Below are positions 28,861 to 38,880 of a stretch of 64,000 nucleotides of DNA, one piece after another. The DNA comes from Thraustochytrium sp. TN22 (taxonomy: Eukaryota; Sar; Bigyra; Thraustochytrida; Thraustochytriidae): positions 124,001 through 188,000 of the forward strand of contig JABLUY010000012.1 of the NCBI GenBank assembly GCA_013306675.1. Reading direction: 5' to 3'. The notes beneath the pieces are model-generated. The model saw nothing but the letters and a program-made list of their open reading frames with translations. It did not search any database and had not been told where the DNA came from. Every line of letters begins with the position of its first letter. Positions within the stretch are counted from its first letter, which is position 1. The translations under genes and the position numbers were made by a program.

Positions 28861-29411
28861 CTTCTCCTCGCCGCCCTCCTGGCCGACCTCTGCTCTCTCT
28901 CTCTTGCTCCGGGACTGCCGCCGCAGCCTTTGCTCACGCGCCAGCCCTTCCCTCCAAGCTTGCTTGCTTGCCTGCCTGCCAAAACTCTTGGCGCCGCCAC
29001 CCGTTCCCAACCGGGGTTGCCGGACTCCGGCGCGCCGCCGCGCCGGCGTCCGGAACCCTTCCGCACCGTCCGGAACCCGCCCGCGACGCGCCGCGACGGT
29101 CCCAAACCCCGCGCCCGCCGCGGCGCGTCGCGGAACCGCCGCGCGACAAAGCGGACGTCGCGGAACCGCCGCGCGACGGAGCGGACGTGCGCAACGCATT
29201 TCCGCCCGCGGCCGCGCCTCCTCCGACGCCGAGCCGCCCGAGCCCGACCGAGCCTCGGAGCCCGCGCCCGCGCGCGCTCGCGAAGGTCGCGCGCCGCGCC
29301 GGGCTGCTGCTGCCTGCAGACCCGCATCGCGCCCGGCGGCGCACGCAGCGAGCGAGCGAGCGGCAGGCGGAGGCGGGGAGGCAGGCAGCTAGCGAGGCAA
29401 GCTAGGCAGGG
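28861..29411. promoter_or_regulatory. Divergent RPL3 / Erv1 promoter region with 30-base duplication
   Basis: 551 bases separate the two start codons. A near-perfect tandem duplication of a 30-base unit (GTCGCGGAACCGCCGCGCGA plus about ten bases) occupies 29129-29188, and CCGGAACC-type motifs recur at 29030-29085. No gene was seen. A regulatory function is inferred from position only. Confidence 0.45.
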
Positions 29412-29963
29412 ATGCTGGCGGCGGCGCGGGGCGCGGCAGCCCGCGCGGCGCTGCTGGGCGCCGCGGCGGCCACGGCGGCGGCGCTGGGCGCGTCCAGGGC
29501 GGCGGCGGAGCCAGTGCCGGGCCCCGACTGCGCGGAGCCCGTGTGCGATGACAAGAAGGACCTCTTCAACAACATGATGGGCGGCGCCAAGGCCGCGGCC
29601 GGCGCCAAGCAGCAGCAGCAGCAGCAGCCGCGCAAGGAGTGCCCGCTCACGCGCAGCCAGCTCGGCAGGTCCACGTGGGACTTTCTTCACACCACTGCGG
29701 CCTACTACCCTGACAAGCCCTCGCAGGAGCAGCAGGATGCTGCGCTCGGTATGCTCAAGGCCATGGGCGAGCTCTACGCTTGTGCGCACTGCCGCGAGCA
29801 TTTTCGCAACCATCTCGAGGCCCACCCGCCTGACGTCTCTTCGCGCGAGTCGCTCTCGCGCTGGCTCTGCGACGCGCACAACGAGGTCAACGAGGTTCTT
29901 GGCAAGCCAAAATTTGACTGCGCCAAGCTTCAGGAGCGTTGGCGCACTGGTTGCCGTTCGTGA
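29412..29963 (+). CDS. ERV1: Erv1/ALR FAD-linked sulfhydryl oxidase
   Basis: A 183-residue protein. The C-terminal ~110 residues are a clear Erv/ALR domain: ECPLTRSQLGRSTWDFLHTT, AAYYPDKPS, the redox-active CAHC (C124, C127), HNEVNEVLGKPKFDC (FAD-binding His-Asn and structural Cys pair C153/C170) and ERWRTGC. It passes electrons from thiols to FAD and then to cytochrome c or oxygen, in the Mia40 relay of the mitochondrial intermembrane space. The N-terminus (1-35) is Ala/Arg-rich and may target mitochondria. A CAEPVC pair (C40, C45) could be the shuttle disulfide, spaced CX4C rather than the CX2C usual in ALR. A six-residue Gln run lies at 67-72. An ER-type Erv2 is less likely. Confidence 0.92.
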   Translation: MLAAARGAAARAALLGAAAATAAALGASRAAAEPVPGPDCAEPVCDDKKDLFNNMMGGAKAAAGAKQQQQQQPRKECPLTRSQLGRSTWDFLHTTAAYYPDKPSQEQQDAALGMLKAMGELYACAHCREHFRNHLEAHPPDVSSRESLSRWLCDAHNEVNEVLGKPKFDCAKLQERWRTGCRS

Positions 29964-30952
29964 GCGTCATGGTGCGAGCGTGCGTGTTCGTTCGTTCGTT
30001 CGTGCGTGCGTGCGTGCATGCATGCATGCTTGATGCGATGCCTGAATGTCTTGCAAAAGAGAGAGCGAGAGAGTAAGGCTGGTGTGGCGATCGCGCGTTA
30101 CTGCTTGCATCCTTGCCCAGTCTTTGCGGATGGGCAGGCGTGCATCAGCTTTTTAGAATCCGATAGTCTGATATTTTATTGCCAACGAGCTGCGCGAATC
30201 AAACTCTGCAAGTTGTTTGTTGTGGTGCTTGCCTTTTCCTCTGGCAATGCTTTGCTCCGGTTTGCGCATGCCTTCTAGCACCATGGCTGACCCGAGGCCT
30301 TGCCATCGTCATCCCACTTGTTTTCGGCCCGCCATGCCACTGGTGGTAAAGGCCCTTTCCCACTTTTCACTTGGTTGTCCTGCAGCGTCCTACGTCCTGA
30401 CGGCCAACGCCTGACATCCATCTCGTCTGACTTGCCAGGTCCTCTCTCCCCAGGCTCTCAACACCCAACATCCATCGCCATACGCGCCATGCGCTCTGAC
30501 GGTCGGGCCGGACACGGTATTCTGCTCCTACTTCAAGTCAGCGAAGAGAGAGCGAGAGCGAGACTTGGAGCTGGTTCGGAAAGAGGGTCGCACACCGAGG
30601 TGCGCGCGTCCCAAGTCGCCGCGGCACCTCCTCGTCCGAGTCCCTGCTCAGCGCTTCAACCTCACTCGCTTCCGAGTCCTCATCAGAGCAATCAGAGCAA
30701 GCGCGCAAGAGGCCAGGGCCGACCACGCGCGGGCGGCCAGCCCGCCGCCTGCCGTGGCTGGGTACCGGCTCTTGTCCAGGCGCGGTGGCGTGGCTCGGGC
30801 GAGGTGTGGCGGTGATGGCGCGACCGGCGGCGGACATTCTCGCTCGAGCAACCTGAAGCGGGCGACAAGCAGCGCTTGGGACGTGGGCGTGCCAGTCTCA
30901 CGTCCCAGCCGTCGGCCAGCGGGCCCCACGCGCGCGTGGCGGCGGCACCTCG

Positions 30953-30992
<40 letters not shown>

Positions 30993-31205
30993 GGCGAGCA
31001 AGCGAGGGAGCGGGCGAGCGACCAGGTGCGGTTTGGCTCGAAGTCGCACGCGCGCGAGCGCCTTGCCTGCCTGCTGCGCAGCTGCCGGCGCAGCCAAGAG
31101 GCCGCGCTCCGCTCCTCCGAGCTGTTCCTGCAGCAGCAGCTGCTGCTGCTGTTGCTGCTGCTGCTGTTGCTGCTGCTGTTGCTGCTGCTGCTCTACGTCG
31201 CAGTC
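29964..31205. other. Intergenic, 1.2 kb, with several simple repeats
   Basis: The 3' flank of the Erv1 gene holds a GTTC/GTGC/ATGC tetranucleotide tract (29985-30030). A CCTG tetranucleotide tract (about 30953-30991) follows. A CAG/CTG tract (31128-31192) lies directly upstream of the next start codon. No gene recognised. Confidence 0.45.
31128..31192. repeat. CAGCAGCAG-CTGCTG tract in the leader of the G-box gene
   Basis: Three CAG units are followed by about 18 CTG/TTG units ending 14 bases before the ATG at 31206. The CAG and CTG arms are complementary, so the leader RNA could fold into a hairpin. Confidence 0.7.
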
Positions 31206-32682
31206 ATGCCGAGCTGCGAGGTGCTGCCGCGCGTCGCGGAAGACGACGTCTGCGCGCCGGAGGACACCTCATCGCAGGGTGGCAGCGGCACCGACGTGGT
31301 GCGCACGCAGACCTTTCAGAACGGCACGGTGGTGTCCTGCCTGCGCGACGGGACCCGCATCCAGACCACCAAGGACGGCGTCAAGCTCATCAAGTACACC
31401 ACCGGTCGAACCGTGCAGACCAACTTGGACGGTGCGTTCCGCGCGCTCTTTTTCCCTGGGCAGAACTTTGGTTCTTGCTTCGCTACACATGGACTGACAC
31501 CGAATGGTCACAGGCACCCGCATCGAGCGCCTCGAGGATGGCACCAAACTCCAGGTGAACGCAGACGGGTCCACCATCAGCCTCGCCCCGGACGTAGGTT
31601 TCTTGATTCCATGGCAGCTTCGCTCCTGCTTTTACAACCCCTTCTTGCATGACGACTGACATGCGCACGCGTCTCCTTCCAGGGCACACGTACGCAAATG
31701 AGCAAGTCCGGCATTCGCATCGTTGTCCACACGGACGGCAGCGTCGTCCAGACGAACCTCGATGGCACGCAGATCAGGCTGAACGCAGACGTGAGTTCCC
31801 TATGGGCCGACCGCTTGCATGGTAGGAAATGGCAGCTGACGAGGTTTCTCTTTTGCTCGAGGCGCAGGGCTCCAAGGAGCAGTCCAACCCAGACCGTAGC
31901 ATGGTGCGCATGCAGAGCCAACGGGGCAGCATCCGCGTTTCCGAGACGCCGGCGAACGGAGCTGACCCGGGGATGTCTACGCAGGGGCCTGGGGCCATCG
32001 GCGGCGCTGCAGGGGCGCCAGCCGTCGCAAGCGAAGTCGTGCAGCATCTGCGCATCTTCCGATCAGGCATCAAGGTGCAGATGAACGAGAGCGGGTACTG
32101 GCGCGTGCAAGTACTGGAGCCGGACGGCACCATCATGCAACGAAGCGAGGACGGCCTTCTGCTGCTGCAGGATAGCGAGCGCTGTGCGTTGTACCGCGAC
32201 GGCGTTCGCACGACGCGCTGGCTCAAGGACGACACGGTGATGACGGGCGTGCGCGATGAGGAGGGGGCGGAGGCGCTGCGACGGCGACTGAAGCGTTTTG
32301 AGGCGCTAGTCGAAGACAAGACCCAGGAATATCAGTCGAAGCTGCTGACCGCGGAGCGTGCGTTGGTGACGTCAACGCAAGAGTACGAGCGCCAGTGCCA
32401 TGCTCTCAAGGAGCGCCTGCGCACCGAGACGCAGAGGGCGGACCGCGTGAGCATGAAACTCGCGCAGTGGCGCGAGAAGAAGCAGTCGCTGGTCAACGGA
32501 ACCAGCTCACGGAACTTCGTCATTGACGAGGAAGACGTGCTGCCTACCGGGCCGCCCCCGGCGCTACCGCCGCTTCCGGTAGTCAAGGTGGCTGCGAGCA
32601 TCGCCGGTGACGACAAGTCACACCAAGCTGCGCAACAGCAGCAGCAGACGCAGGGGCAGGCGCAGGTGCAGCAGCCGCAGCC

Positions 32683-32714
<32 letters not shown>

Positions 32715-33388
32715 TGACCTTCACGCCGGCACCCAAGCCGGAGACGGCCGAGGCGGGGACGCAGTGGAAGTTCATGGACGTGCAGAGCCAGTTCTTCGGA
32801 CGGACCAAGACGAGCGACGTAAATGAGGAGGCGGAGAGCGTGTACAAGGACCCACAGTTGGCGCGCACGCTCGTGGAGGAGCTGCAGATGCGCATCAGCA
32901 CGCTGGAGGCGGAGAAGCAGGAGGTCGAGGATCGACTCATCGACCTCCGTTTCTCGCTGAACGAATCTAAGGACCGCCGGCCGTCTCGCATGGCGCGCAT
33001 GCTGCCCTTCATCTTCAACCGGAGGGCGGCCAAGGAGAAGCGGCGTAACCACCAAAAGGGTGCGCTCTCGCGCAACGAAAGCCTCGTGGCGGCGCTGGAG
33101 AACCTGAAACAGCGCGAGGTGCGCGCTTCACAGGAGCTCATGAACCTCAAGCGCGAGTCCCAGAGCCTCGTGGACGACAAGTCCGCGCTGCGCACGCAGA
33201 TCGACAAGCTCCAGAAGGAGCGCGACGAGGCCAACTCTCGCTGCGCAGACCTCCAGACGCGCATTGACGAATATCTGCAGACCGAGGAGGACAGCTCCAG
33301 CACCAGGAAGAGCATGGAGATTCTTCCCTGCATCGACGAGGAGGTCCATATGCCCATTAGTCTTACCGAGGTCAGCCCCATGATCTAA
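31206..33388 (+). CDS. CPAP/TCP10-like G-box protein with coiled coil (four exons)
   Basis: Coding exons read 31206-31431, 31514-31593, 31683-31790 and 31868-33388 (644 residues). The introns are 82, 89 and 77 bases, all GT...AG (donors gtgcgt, gtaggt, gtgagt; acceptors cacag, ccag, gcag). The joined N-terminal ~160 residues form a ladder of short beta repeats with Asp-Gly or Asn-Gly turns (NGTVVSCLRDGTRIQTTKDG, then TGRTVQTNLDGTR and so on). This is the style of the C-terminal G-box (TCP10_C) of the centriole proteins CPAP/SAS-4. More such strands occur near RIFRSGIKVQM and RVQVLEPDGTIMQ. Long coiled coils and a Gln-rich linker follow. In CPAP the order is reversed. A centriolar or basal-body role is inferred. 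The ATG at 31206 is the first in frame; upstream the frame is only poly-Leu from CTG repeats. Confidence 0.75.
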
Positions 33389-33569
33389 GCCAGGGAAGCG
33401 TTCTGTGCGACTGCGTCAAGGATTGACAAGGCCGCAACGGTTCGTTCTCGTGCGGAGGTCACGTATCGCGAGGCAAGGCAAGGCAAACATGTCTACCGTG
33501 CCAAAAAGTGAGTGGCTCCTTCGTTGAAATACGAATCTGCGTAAATAAGTGGTATGCAACAAGCCCATT

Positions 33570-35012
33570 TCAAAGGATCTTCGGCACGCCCTGGATCGAG
33601 CTCAGGACTGAGCGAGCGTGGACGGTGCGACGGTGTTTGGGGCCGAGTGTCTCGGCGAAGATGCTCGTGGCCAGGCGCAGGGATGCGGCTGCAGAGCCCC
33701 ACTTTTCCTGGTCGCAGAGGAGGAGGCCCACCTTGAAGTGAATGCCGGCGACCTCGGCGTGGCGCGGCCCCAAGATGCGCGCGCGGACCGCCAGCGCGTC
33801 TTCGTAGCAGCGCCGCGCCTCGTTGGGGCACTTGAGATCCTTGAGCACGTGGCCAAGGGCGACAAGCGCCATCGCCATAGTCTGAAGGTCACCGCCGGAC
33901 TCCTTCTCGGTGAGGGCGGTCATTTGACGCACGATGCTGACAATCCAGCCGACGCGATGCACGCGAAGCTTCGCGCTGAGCTTCTCGTAGCCGCCAACCA
34001 TGGCCTGGATGGCTTCGTCGATCATGGCCTTGTCCGCAGCCCCTGACCACTGCGCCGTGCTCAGGTCAAGGCGGGCTGCCAGCGCGTCCGTGAGAGCGTC
34101 CGCGTCTCGCAGGAGCACACCGAGCAGGCGGTTCTCCTGGCTGGGCGCAAGCAGCACGTGCCGTAGGCGCTTGCTGCGCAGGGCGCCCACGACCTCCCAG
34201 ACGCACCACGCCTCCTGGAGCGCCGCGGGCGCGTCCCAGCGATCCAGAATGAGAATCGTCTCACTGAAACGGGCGATGGCATCGTGCAGGCCCTCGGTCA
34301 GCACGCGCTTGCGCGCTCCGTCCATGCGGTCCGCGGGTCGAGAGAGTAGAATTTGATTGGCCGAGAAGATGTCGAGCCAGACAAAGACCCCGTCGAGCTC
34401 GGCCACGCTGCCGCACTTGAAGTGTTTCACCAGCGCGCCCACCAGGTCGAGAAATCGGCAGCCCCTGGCGTGGCTCACGAAGGTGCCCTGATACGGCACG
34501 CCGACGGCGGCCGGAGGCATCGCGTTCAGATAAAAGGCCTCGTCCGTGGGCATCTCGCGCACGCGCGGCATGATCACGTACCTGACCACGTCCTCGGTGG
34601 TCCAGTCTTTGCGCTGCTTCTCAGTCACGTCGCGGCCCCAGGCGAGGAGCTCCTCGCCCGCGCTGCCGTAGTGCATCTTGGCCCGCACCATGCCGTCCTC
34701 CTCCGCCACAATTTCCAGTGTGGCGCCGACTCGCACCCGCGGGCTCACATTCCGCGCGGCCACCACGAGCCGCACGCCGTGCGCGAGCCTCCCTTCCAGC
34801 ACCCCGGTCAGCACATCATTCAGCAGGCCCAGGCTCACGCCGCGGTAGTCCAAGAGGCGCGCCTCCGCCGCACGGCACGCCTCGCCGCGGCGGTCCGCGA
34901 CCGCCCGCCCGCCCGGGCTGCTCGGCGAGATGGACCGCTTCCGCTGCAGCTTGCCGGGGCTCGCGCCGCTCAGCACGCTGCCCACCACGTTATCCCACAT
35001 GCCGCCCGCCAT
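33570..35012 (-). CDS. TIR-like/TPR signalling-type protein
   Basis: A 480-residue protein from the ATG at 35010-35012 (MAGGMWDNVVGSVL). The frame reaches 35378 without another ATG. The N-terminal part (1-150) has an SH3-like ligand segment of unknown role. The middle (about 172-300) contains GTFVSHARGCRFLDLVGALV, VFVWLDIFSANQ and ILILDRWDAPAALQEAWCVW. This is the pattern of a TIR-like or STAND-associated alpha/beta domain that, in many algae and oomycetes, precedes kinesin-light-chain-type TPRs. The C-terminus (about 375-470) carries such TPRs (ALVALGHVLKDLKCPNEARR and CYEDALAVRARILGPRH). TPRs bind partner proteins; the TIR-like part may be regulatory. No catalytic Glu typical of NADase TIRs could be assigned. 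It is convergent with the G-box gene, 182 bases away. Confidence 0.65.
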   Translation of the reverse strand: MAGGMWDNVVGSVLSGASPGKLQRKRSISPSSPGGRAVADRRGEACRAAEARLLDYRGVSLGLLNDVLTGVLEGRLAHGVRLVVAARNVSPRVRVGATLEIVAEEDGMVRAKMHYGSAGEELLAWGRDVTEKQRKDWTTEDVVRYVIMPRVREMPTDEAFYLNAMPPAAVGVPYQGTFVSHARGCRFLDLVGALVKHFKCGSVAELDGVFVWLDIFSANQILLSRPADRMDGARKRVLTEGLHDAIARFSETILILDRWDAPAALQEAWCVWEVVGALRSKRLRHVLLAPSQENRLLGVLLRDADALTDALAARLDLSTAQWSGAADKAMIDEAIQAMVGGYEKLSAKLRVHRVGWIVSIVRQMTALTEKESGGDLQTMAMALVALGHVLKDLKCPNEARRCYEDALAVRARILGPRHAEVAGIHFKVGLLLCDQEKWGSAAASLRLATSIFAETLGPKHRRTVHARSVLSSIQGVPKIL

Positions 35013-36492
35013 TTCGTGCAGCTCCTCGCGCAGCTGCGAGTCGTCCTGCTCGTCCCTGGGCGACCGCGACCGCGAGCACGCGCGGTCACCGGCGCGTGCG
35101 TGCGCCAGCCCGCAAGCCAGCCGCGGCGCCGCGTGCCGGTCGCCGTCTCCCGCTCGACCTTGATCTCGCTGGCGATGCTCGACGCAGCTGCAGCGCACCG
35201 ACACCGGCTGCGCGCGCAGCGACCACGAGTCCTGCTCCCCGTCGCGCGCGGGCTGCTCGATCCCGGTTTGGGAACTTCGACCAGCCTTGGTCACTGCGCT
35301 GCCTGCTCGGAGACCCACCCGCGCGTGTGGCTGGCCGACGTGTGGCTGTCGTGCGCCTGCTCGTGCCTGCTCGGACACGCGACTCGAGGACTGGCGTCGC
35401 CAGTGGCGCGAGTGACAACGGTGACAGCGTCAGAGACACGCCGCGCCGACTCGGACTCGGACACGCCGCCGCCCGAGTCCGGGTCGCCGGACGGGTGGGT
35501 GGTCCTGTGCGGCCACGCGCGGCACGCGCCGCGCCGCGAGCCTCGAGCCTCGAGGCGAGCACGCGAGCACGCCGCAGCTCGACGGGCTGAGCTGGCGCCA
35601 GGTCCCTGCCCGCCTGCGTGCCTGCCTGCCAGCCTGCAGTGTGCCCGGATCGCGGTTTGCAGGTTGATGGTTGCGGTTTTGGTAGAGGTTTTGCGAGACG
35701 GTGGTTGGCTCTCGCAAGCCGGCGGACTCGAGAGAGCCTGCGAACTCGAAGCGAGCAAGTTAGTAGCTAGCTAGAGCAAGCTTCGGGCTAGGAGAACGGG
35801 GCGGCCGACAACGCGAGCAGCGTGGCGAGCAGAGCAACGGCGGCGAGCAGCAGCGAGCACTGGCGGAACGAAAGCTCGCGTGCAGCAGGGCGCGGCAGCC
35901 AGGCGCGCAGCTGGCAGGCGCGGCCAGGCTGCATTCTCCGGAGATTGCTGCGCATGATAGACTCGACTCTGATGAGCGATCGAGCTTGGATCGATCATCG
36001 AGCGTGGGAAAAGGTGGGAAAAGGGGGGAATAGGAAAGTAGGAAAGAGTAGGCCAGGCCTAGCTAGGACCCGGAAAGATTCGAGCGATGAGCCGGATTCG
36101 AGCCGGAGTGGGAGACGGGTGAGCTGCCGCGTGCCACTGCGGCACGCGGCGGCGGCCCGGCCGCCGGGCCACTGGCAGAGCAGATCAGAGCGGCCGGGCC
36201 GCGGTGGCCTCAGGTTGCTCAGCTCTGCACTCGCGAAACTCGAAGGAGCCTCCGGCGTCCCTCCGGCCGCGTCGAGGCAGACTCCTGGCCGCATCGAACG
36301 AACGATTGACGTTGGCTGACATCTCTGGAGCTAACTTACTAGCTCGCGCGGGGTTCTCCCAGGCCAAAGGCTCAGGTAGGTGCAGGTAGGTAAGACAACA
36401 GCCGTTGAAGAGCGGCAAGCGTGTGCGTTGGTGGGTGATGAGGATGGCGCAGACGTTCTACTACTCGTAATTGATTGCTAGCCAAGTTAGTG
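35013..36492. other. Intergenic, 1.5 kb, no supported gene
   Basis: This lies upstream of the TIR-like gene and downstream of the amino-acid transporter. It has TAGCTAGC-type palindromes at 35764-35774 and 36058-36067 and a CACTGGCAG at 36170. Long open frames on both strands are Arg/Ala/Pro-rich. Confidence 0.4.
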
Positions 36493-38178
36493 TCAGGTGC
36501 GAGCGAGCTCGATCTCGGTGACGTGGTTCGAGTTGTCCTCGTCGGTGCGGACGGAATCTTCGTCGTCGGCGACGCGTACATGCGCCGGGCCGGCGACGAA
36601 GGAGGTGGAAACGGCGAAGGCACCGTAGAGCAGGGCAATGGCGAAGAGGAAGATGGCGACCTGCACGAGGCCGTCGTTGCTGAGCTGCGCGAAAAGGAAC
36701 CAGTTGGTCTGCACGGCGAGTGCCGGGATGAGTGGCACGAGCGGCACGCGAAAGGTGGAGCTGCGAGCCGTGCCGAGACCCGACGGCATGCGCCAGACCA
36801 GCGCGACGAGCGCTGCGAGGGCGACGATGCTGGCCGCAGCGCGCAGAGGGAAACTGGAGGCGCGCACGAAGGCGAAGCCGTTCAGGGCGGAGGCCAGGAC
36901 GAAGACGGCGATGAGGAGGACATGCTGGCGCGCGTGGTCGGCGCGAATGAGCAGCAAGCTGACGTTGGTGAGCACGAAGCTGAGCAGGATGCCGCCGCTG
37001 ATGAGCTCGTTGAGCGTGTGAAAGGGCACGAGCAGCGCACTGAGCGTCATGATGATGCCGGAGAGCACGACGCCATAGACAAAGTTGCCGTTGGAGGCCT
37101 TGTGCGCGAAGAGGCGCGGCAGCATGCCGTCCATGGCGACGGTGGCCTGCAGGCGCGACTGCGGCAGAAAGCTGACGAGCACGACGGCCGGCAGCACGAC
37201 AAGGATCTGGCCGACCATGACGATGTGCATGGCCCAGGTGGCGCCAATGTACTCGAAGGCCGACCCGAAGCCCTCGTCGCTGTTGATGGCGTCAGCCGGC
37301 ACCATGCCCACGAGGACGAGAGAGGCGAGCATGTAGAGCACTGTGATGATGAAGATGGTGGCGAGGATGGCGAGCGGCACGTCGCGCTGCGGGTTCGTGG
37401 CCTCCATGACGAGGCAGGCCACCTCGTCGAAGCCGATGTAGCCGAAGAACGCGATCGAGGACCCGAGGAAGACACCGTGCGCGCCGCCCGTGACTGTCTC
37501 GGAGGGCGGCGGCACGAAGGGGTCCAGATTTGCCCCATCGAAGTAGATGAGGCCGACCGCGATGACGAAGATGACGAGCAGCACCTTGAGCACGACCAGA
37601 ACGTTGAGCGCCTTGCGGCCCATTTCCACACCGCCCAAGAGAATGCTCACCATGAGCACGCACAGGAAGCCGCCACCCAGGTTCACAGAGGACCCGAAGA
37701 GCGCGTTGACCCAGCACGACTCCACGCCGTCCCCGTCTCGCGCACACCCGAGCAGCTCCATGCTGCTCGCGTAGAATGCAACCTTGTCGCCCCAGGATCG
37801 CGCCACCGCCGACCCAGCCAGGCCGTACTCGAGAGTCAAAAAGAAGGCGCCGTACACGCCGAAAATCTCGCCGATCCCGTGCACGGCGAAGCTGTACGTG
37901 GATCCTGCCGACGGGATGCGGCACGCCAGCTCCGCGTACGCGAGCGCCGTAATCAGACACGCCAGGCCGGCACCCAGCCACGACAGGCAGGTCGCGGCGC
38001 CGGCGTGCTCGTGCGCGATGGTGCCAGCCAGCACGAAGATGCCCGAGCCAATCGTGCCGCCCACGCCCACGGCCAGCAGCGACAGCAGGTCAAACACCTT
38101 GAGCGTCGTCGGCGCCTCCTCCTCCGCCTGCTGCTTGATCAGCCACAGTGGCTTGCGCCGCAGCGGTCGCCACGTCAT
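36493..38178 (-). CDS. Cationic amino-acid transporter (CAT/APC family)
   Basis: A 561-residue integral membrane protein with about 12-14 hydrophobic helices. The first helix carries the APC signature LLAVGVGGTIGSGIFVLAG. Other family blocks are AGSTYSFAVHGIGEIFG, IAFFGYIGFDEVACLVMEAT (the helix-6 region that separates CATs from other APC members), NPQRDVPLAILAT and LPQSRLQATVAMDGMLP. It probably imports cationic or neutral amino acids at the plasma membrane or a vacuole; substrate choice cannot be read. The C-terminal tail is acidic (VADDEDSVRTDEDNSN). The ATG at 38176-38178 lies just before a basic cytosolic N-terminus. A very long frame antisense to this gene runs into the next gene on the plus strand, but this strand is clearly the coding one. 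Confidence 0.92.
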   Translation of the reverse strand: MTWRPLRRKPLWLIKQQAEEEAPTTLKVFDLLSLLAVGVGGTIGSGIFVLAGTIAHEHAGAATCLSWLGAGLACLITALAYAELACRIPSAGSTYSFAVHGIGEIFGVYGAFFLTLEYGLAGSAVARSWGDKVAFYASSMELLGCARDGDGVESCWVNALFGSSVNLGGGFLCVLMVSILLGGVEMGRKALNVLVVLKVLLVIFVIAVGLIYFDGANLDPFVPPPSETVTGGAHGVFLGSSIAFFGYIGFDEVACLVMEATNPQRDVPLAILATIFIITVLYMLASLVLVGMVPADAINSDEGFGSAFEYIGATWAMHIVMVGQILVVLPAVVLVSFLPQSRLQATVAMDGMLPRLFAHKASNGNFVYGVVLSGIIMTLSALLVPFHTLNELISGGILLSFVLTNVSLLLIRADHARQHVLLIAVFVLASALNGFAFVRASSFPLRAAASIVALAALVALVWRMPSGLGTARSSTFRVPLVPLIPALAVQTNWFLFAQLSNDGLVQVAIFLFAIALLYGAFAVSTSFVAGPAHVRVADDEDSVRTDEDNSNHVTEIELART

Positions 38179-38524
38179 GGCGTCCCGCCCGTGGCGGCCC
38201 GCCCTCGCGCCGTTGCGCGCAGCCCTCGTTTTCCCCTGCCTCTCCGAAGCCGCTCAGCCAGCAGCCGCTGCTCGCCTTCCAGCCCGCCGTCCGTCTCGCC
38301 ACCCTGCTCGCCCGCAAGCGTCTCGTCTCGTCTCGTCTCGTCTCGTCTCGTCTCGTCTCGCGCGCGGAGCCGACCTGGGCCACCTCCAGCAGCTCCAGCA
38401 GCTCCAGCAGCGCCTGCAGCTCCAGCCCCAGCTCCAGCTCCAGCTCCAGCTCCAGCTCCTGCTCCAGCGCCCGCAGCGCTACCAGTAGCGCTGCGCGTCG
38501 CTCCAGAGCGGCGCCGGCCCTCTC

Positions 38525-38558
<34 letters not shown>

Positions 38559-38880
38559 GCGGCAGCGCTGGCCGGAAGGCGGTTTGCACGCGAGGCTCGC
38601 TCGCATCCCTTCCAACGTGCTCTTCGACGTCGCATGTTATCCTCGTCCTCGTCATCCTCGCCAACCTCGTTCAAGTTCGTCGCGCTCGGCGGCCAGAACC
38701 CCAAGCAACTTGCGCCCGGGCCAGCCTCGGACACGGCCTCGGGCTCGGCCTCGGGCTCGCGCTCGGCCCGGCCTCGCGCGCGGACGAGCACGAGGACCAG
38801 CGCGAGCGCGAGCACGAGCACGGGGACGAGGACGAGCGCAAGGACCAGGACGGCGCGCGCAGGCCCCGCGCGGCGGCGCG
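38179..38880. other. Divergent intergenic region between transporter and PI3K-adaptor-like gene
   Basis: 702 bases containing eight perfect TCTCG pentamers (38321-38360), a CAGCTC-type hexamer tract (about 38387-38465) and a CCG run (38527-38560). Both promoters should lie here. The plus-strand frame is open throughout, so the start of the downstream protein could be earlier than 38881, but its composition is that of repeats. Confidence 0.5.

Noticed and set aside
27763-29577. 604-codon plus-strand frame.
   Set aside because: Antisense to RPL3; Leu/Asp/Gly-rich shadow without domain features.
36475-38880. Plus-strand frame continuous with the PI3K-adaptor-like gene, adding about 800 N-terminal codons.
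   Set aside because: It is exactly antisense to the amino-acid transporter, whose motifs are unmistakable. The added residues are Glu/His/Asp-rich shadow sequence and then repeat translation.
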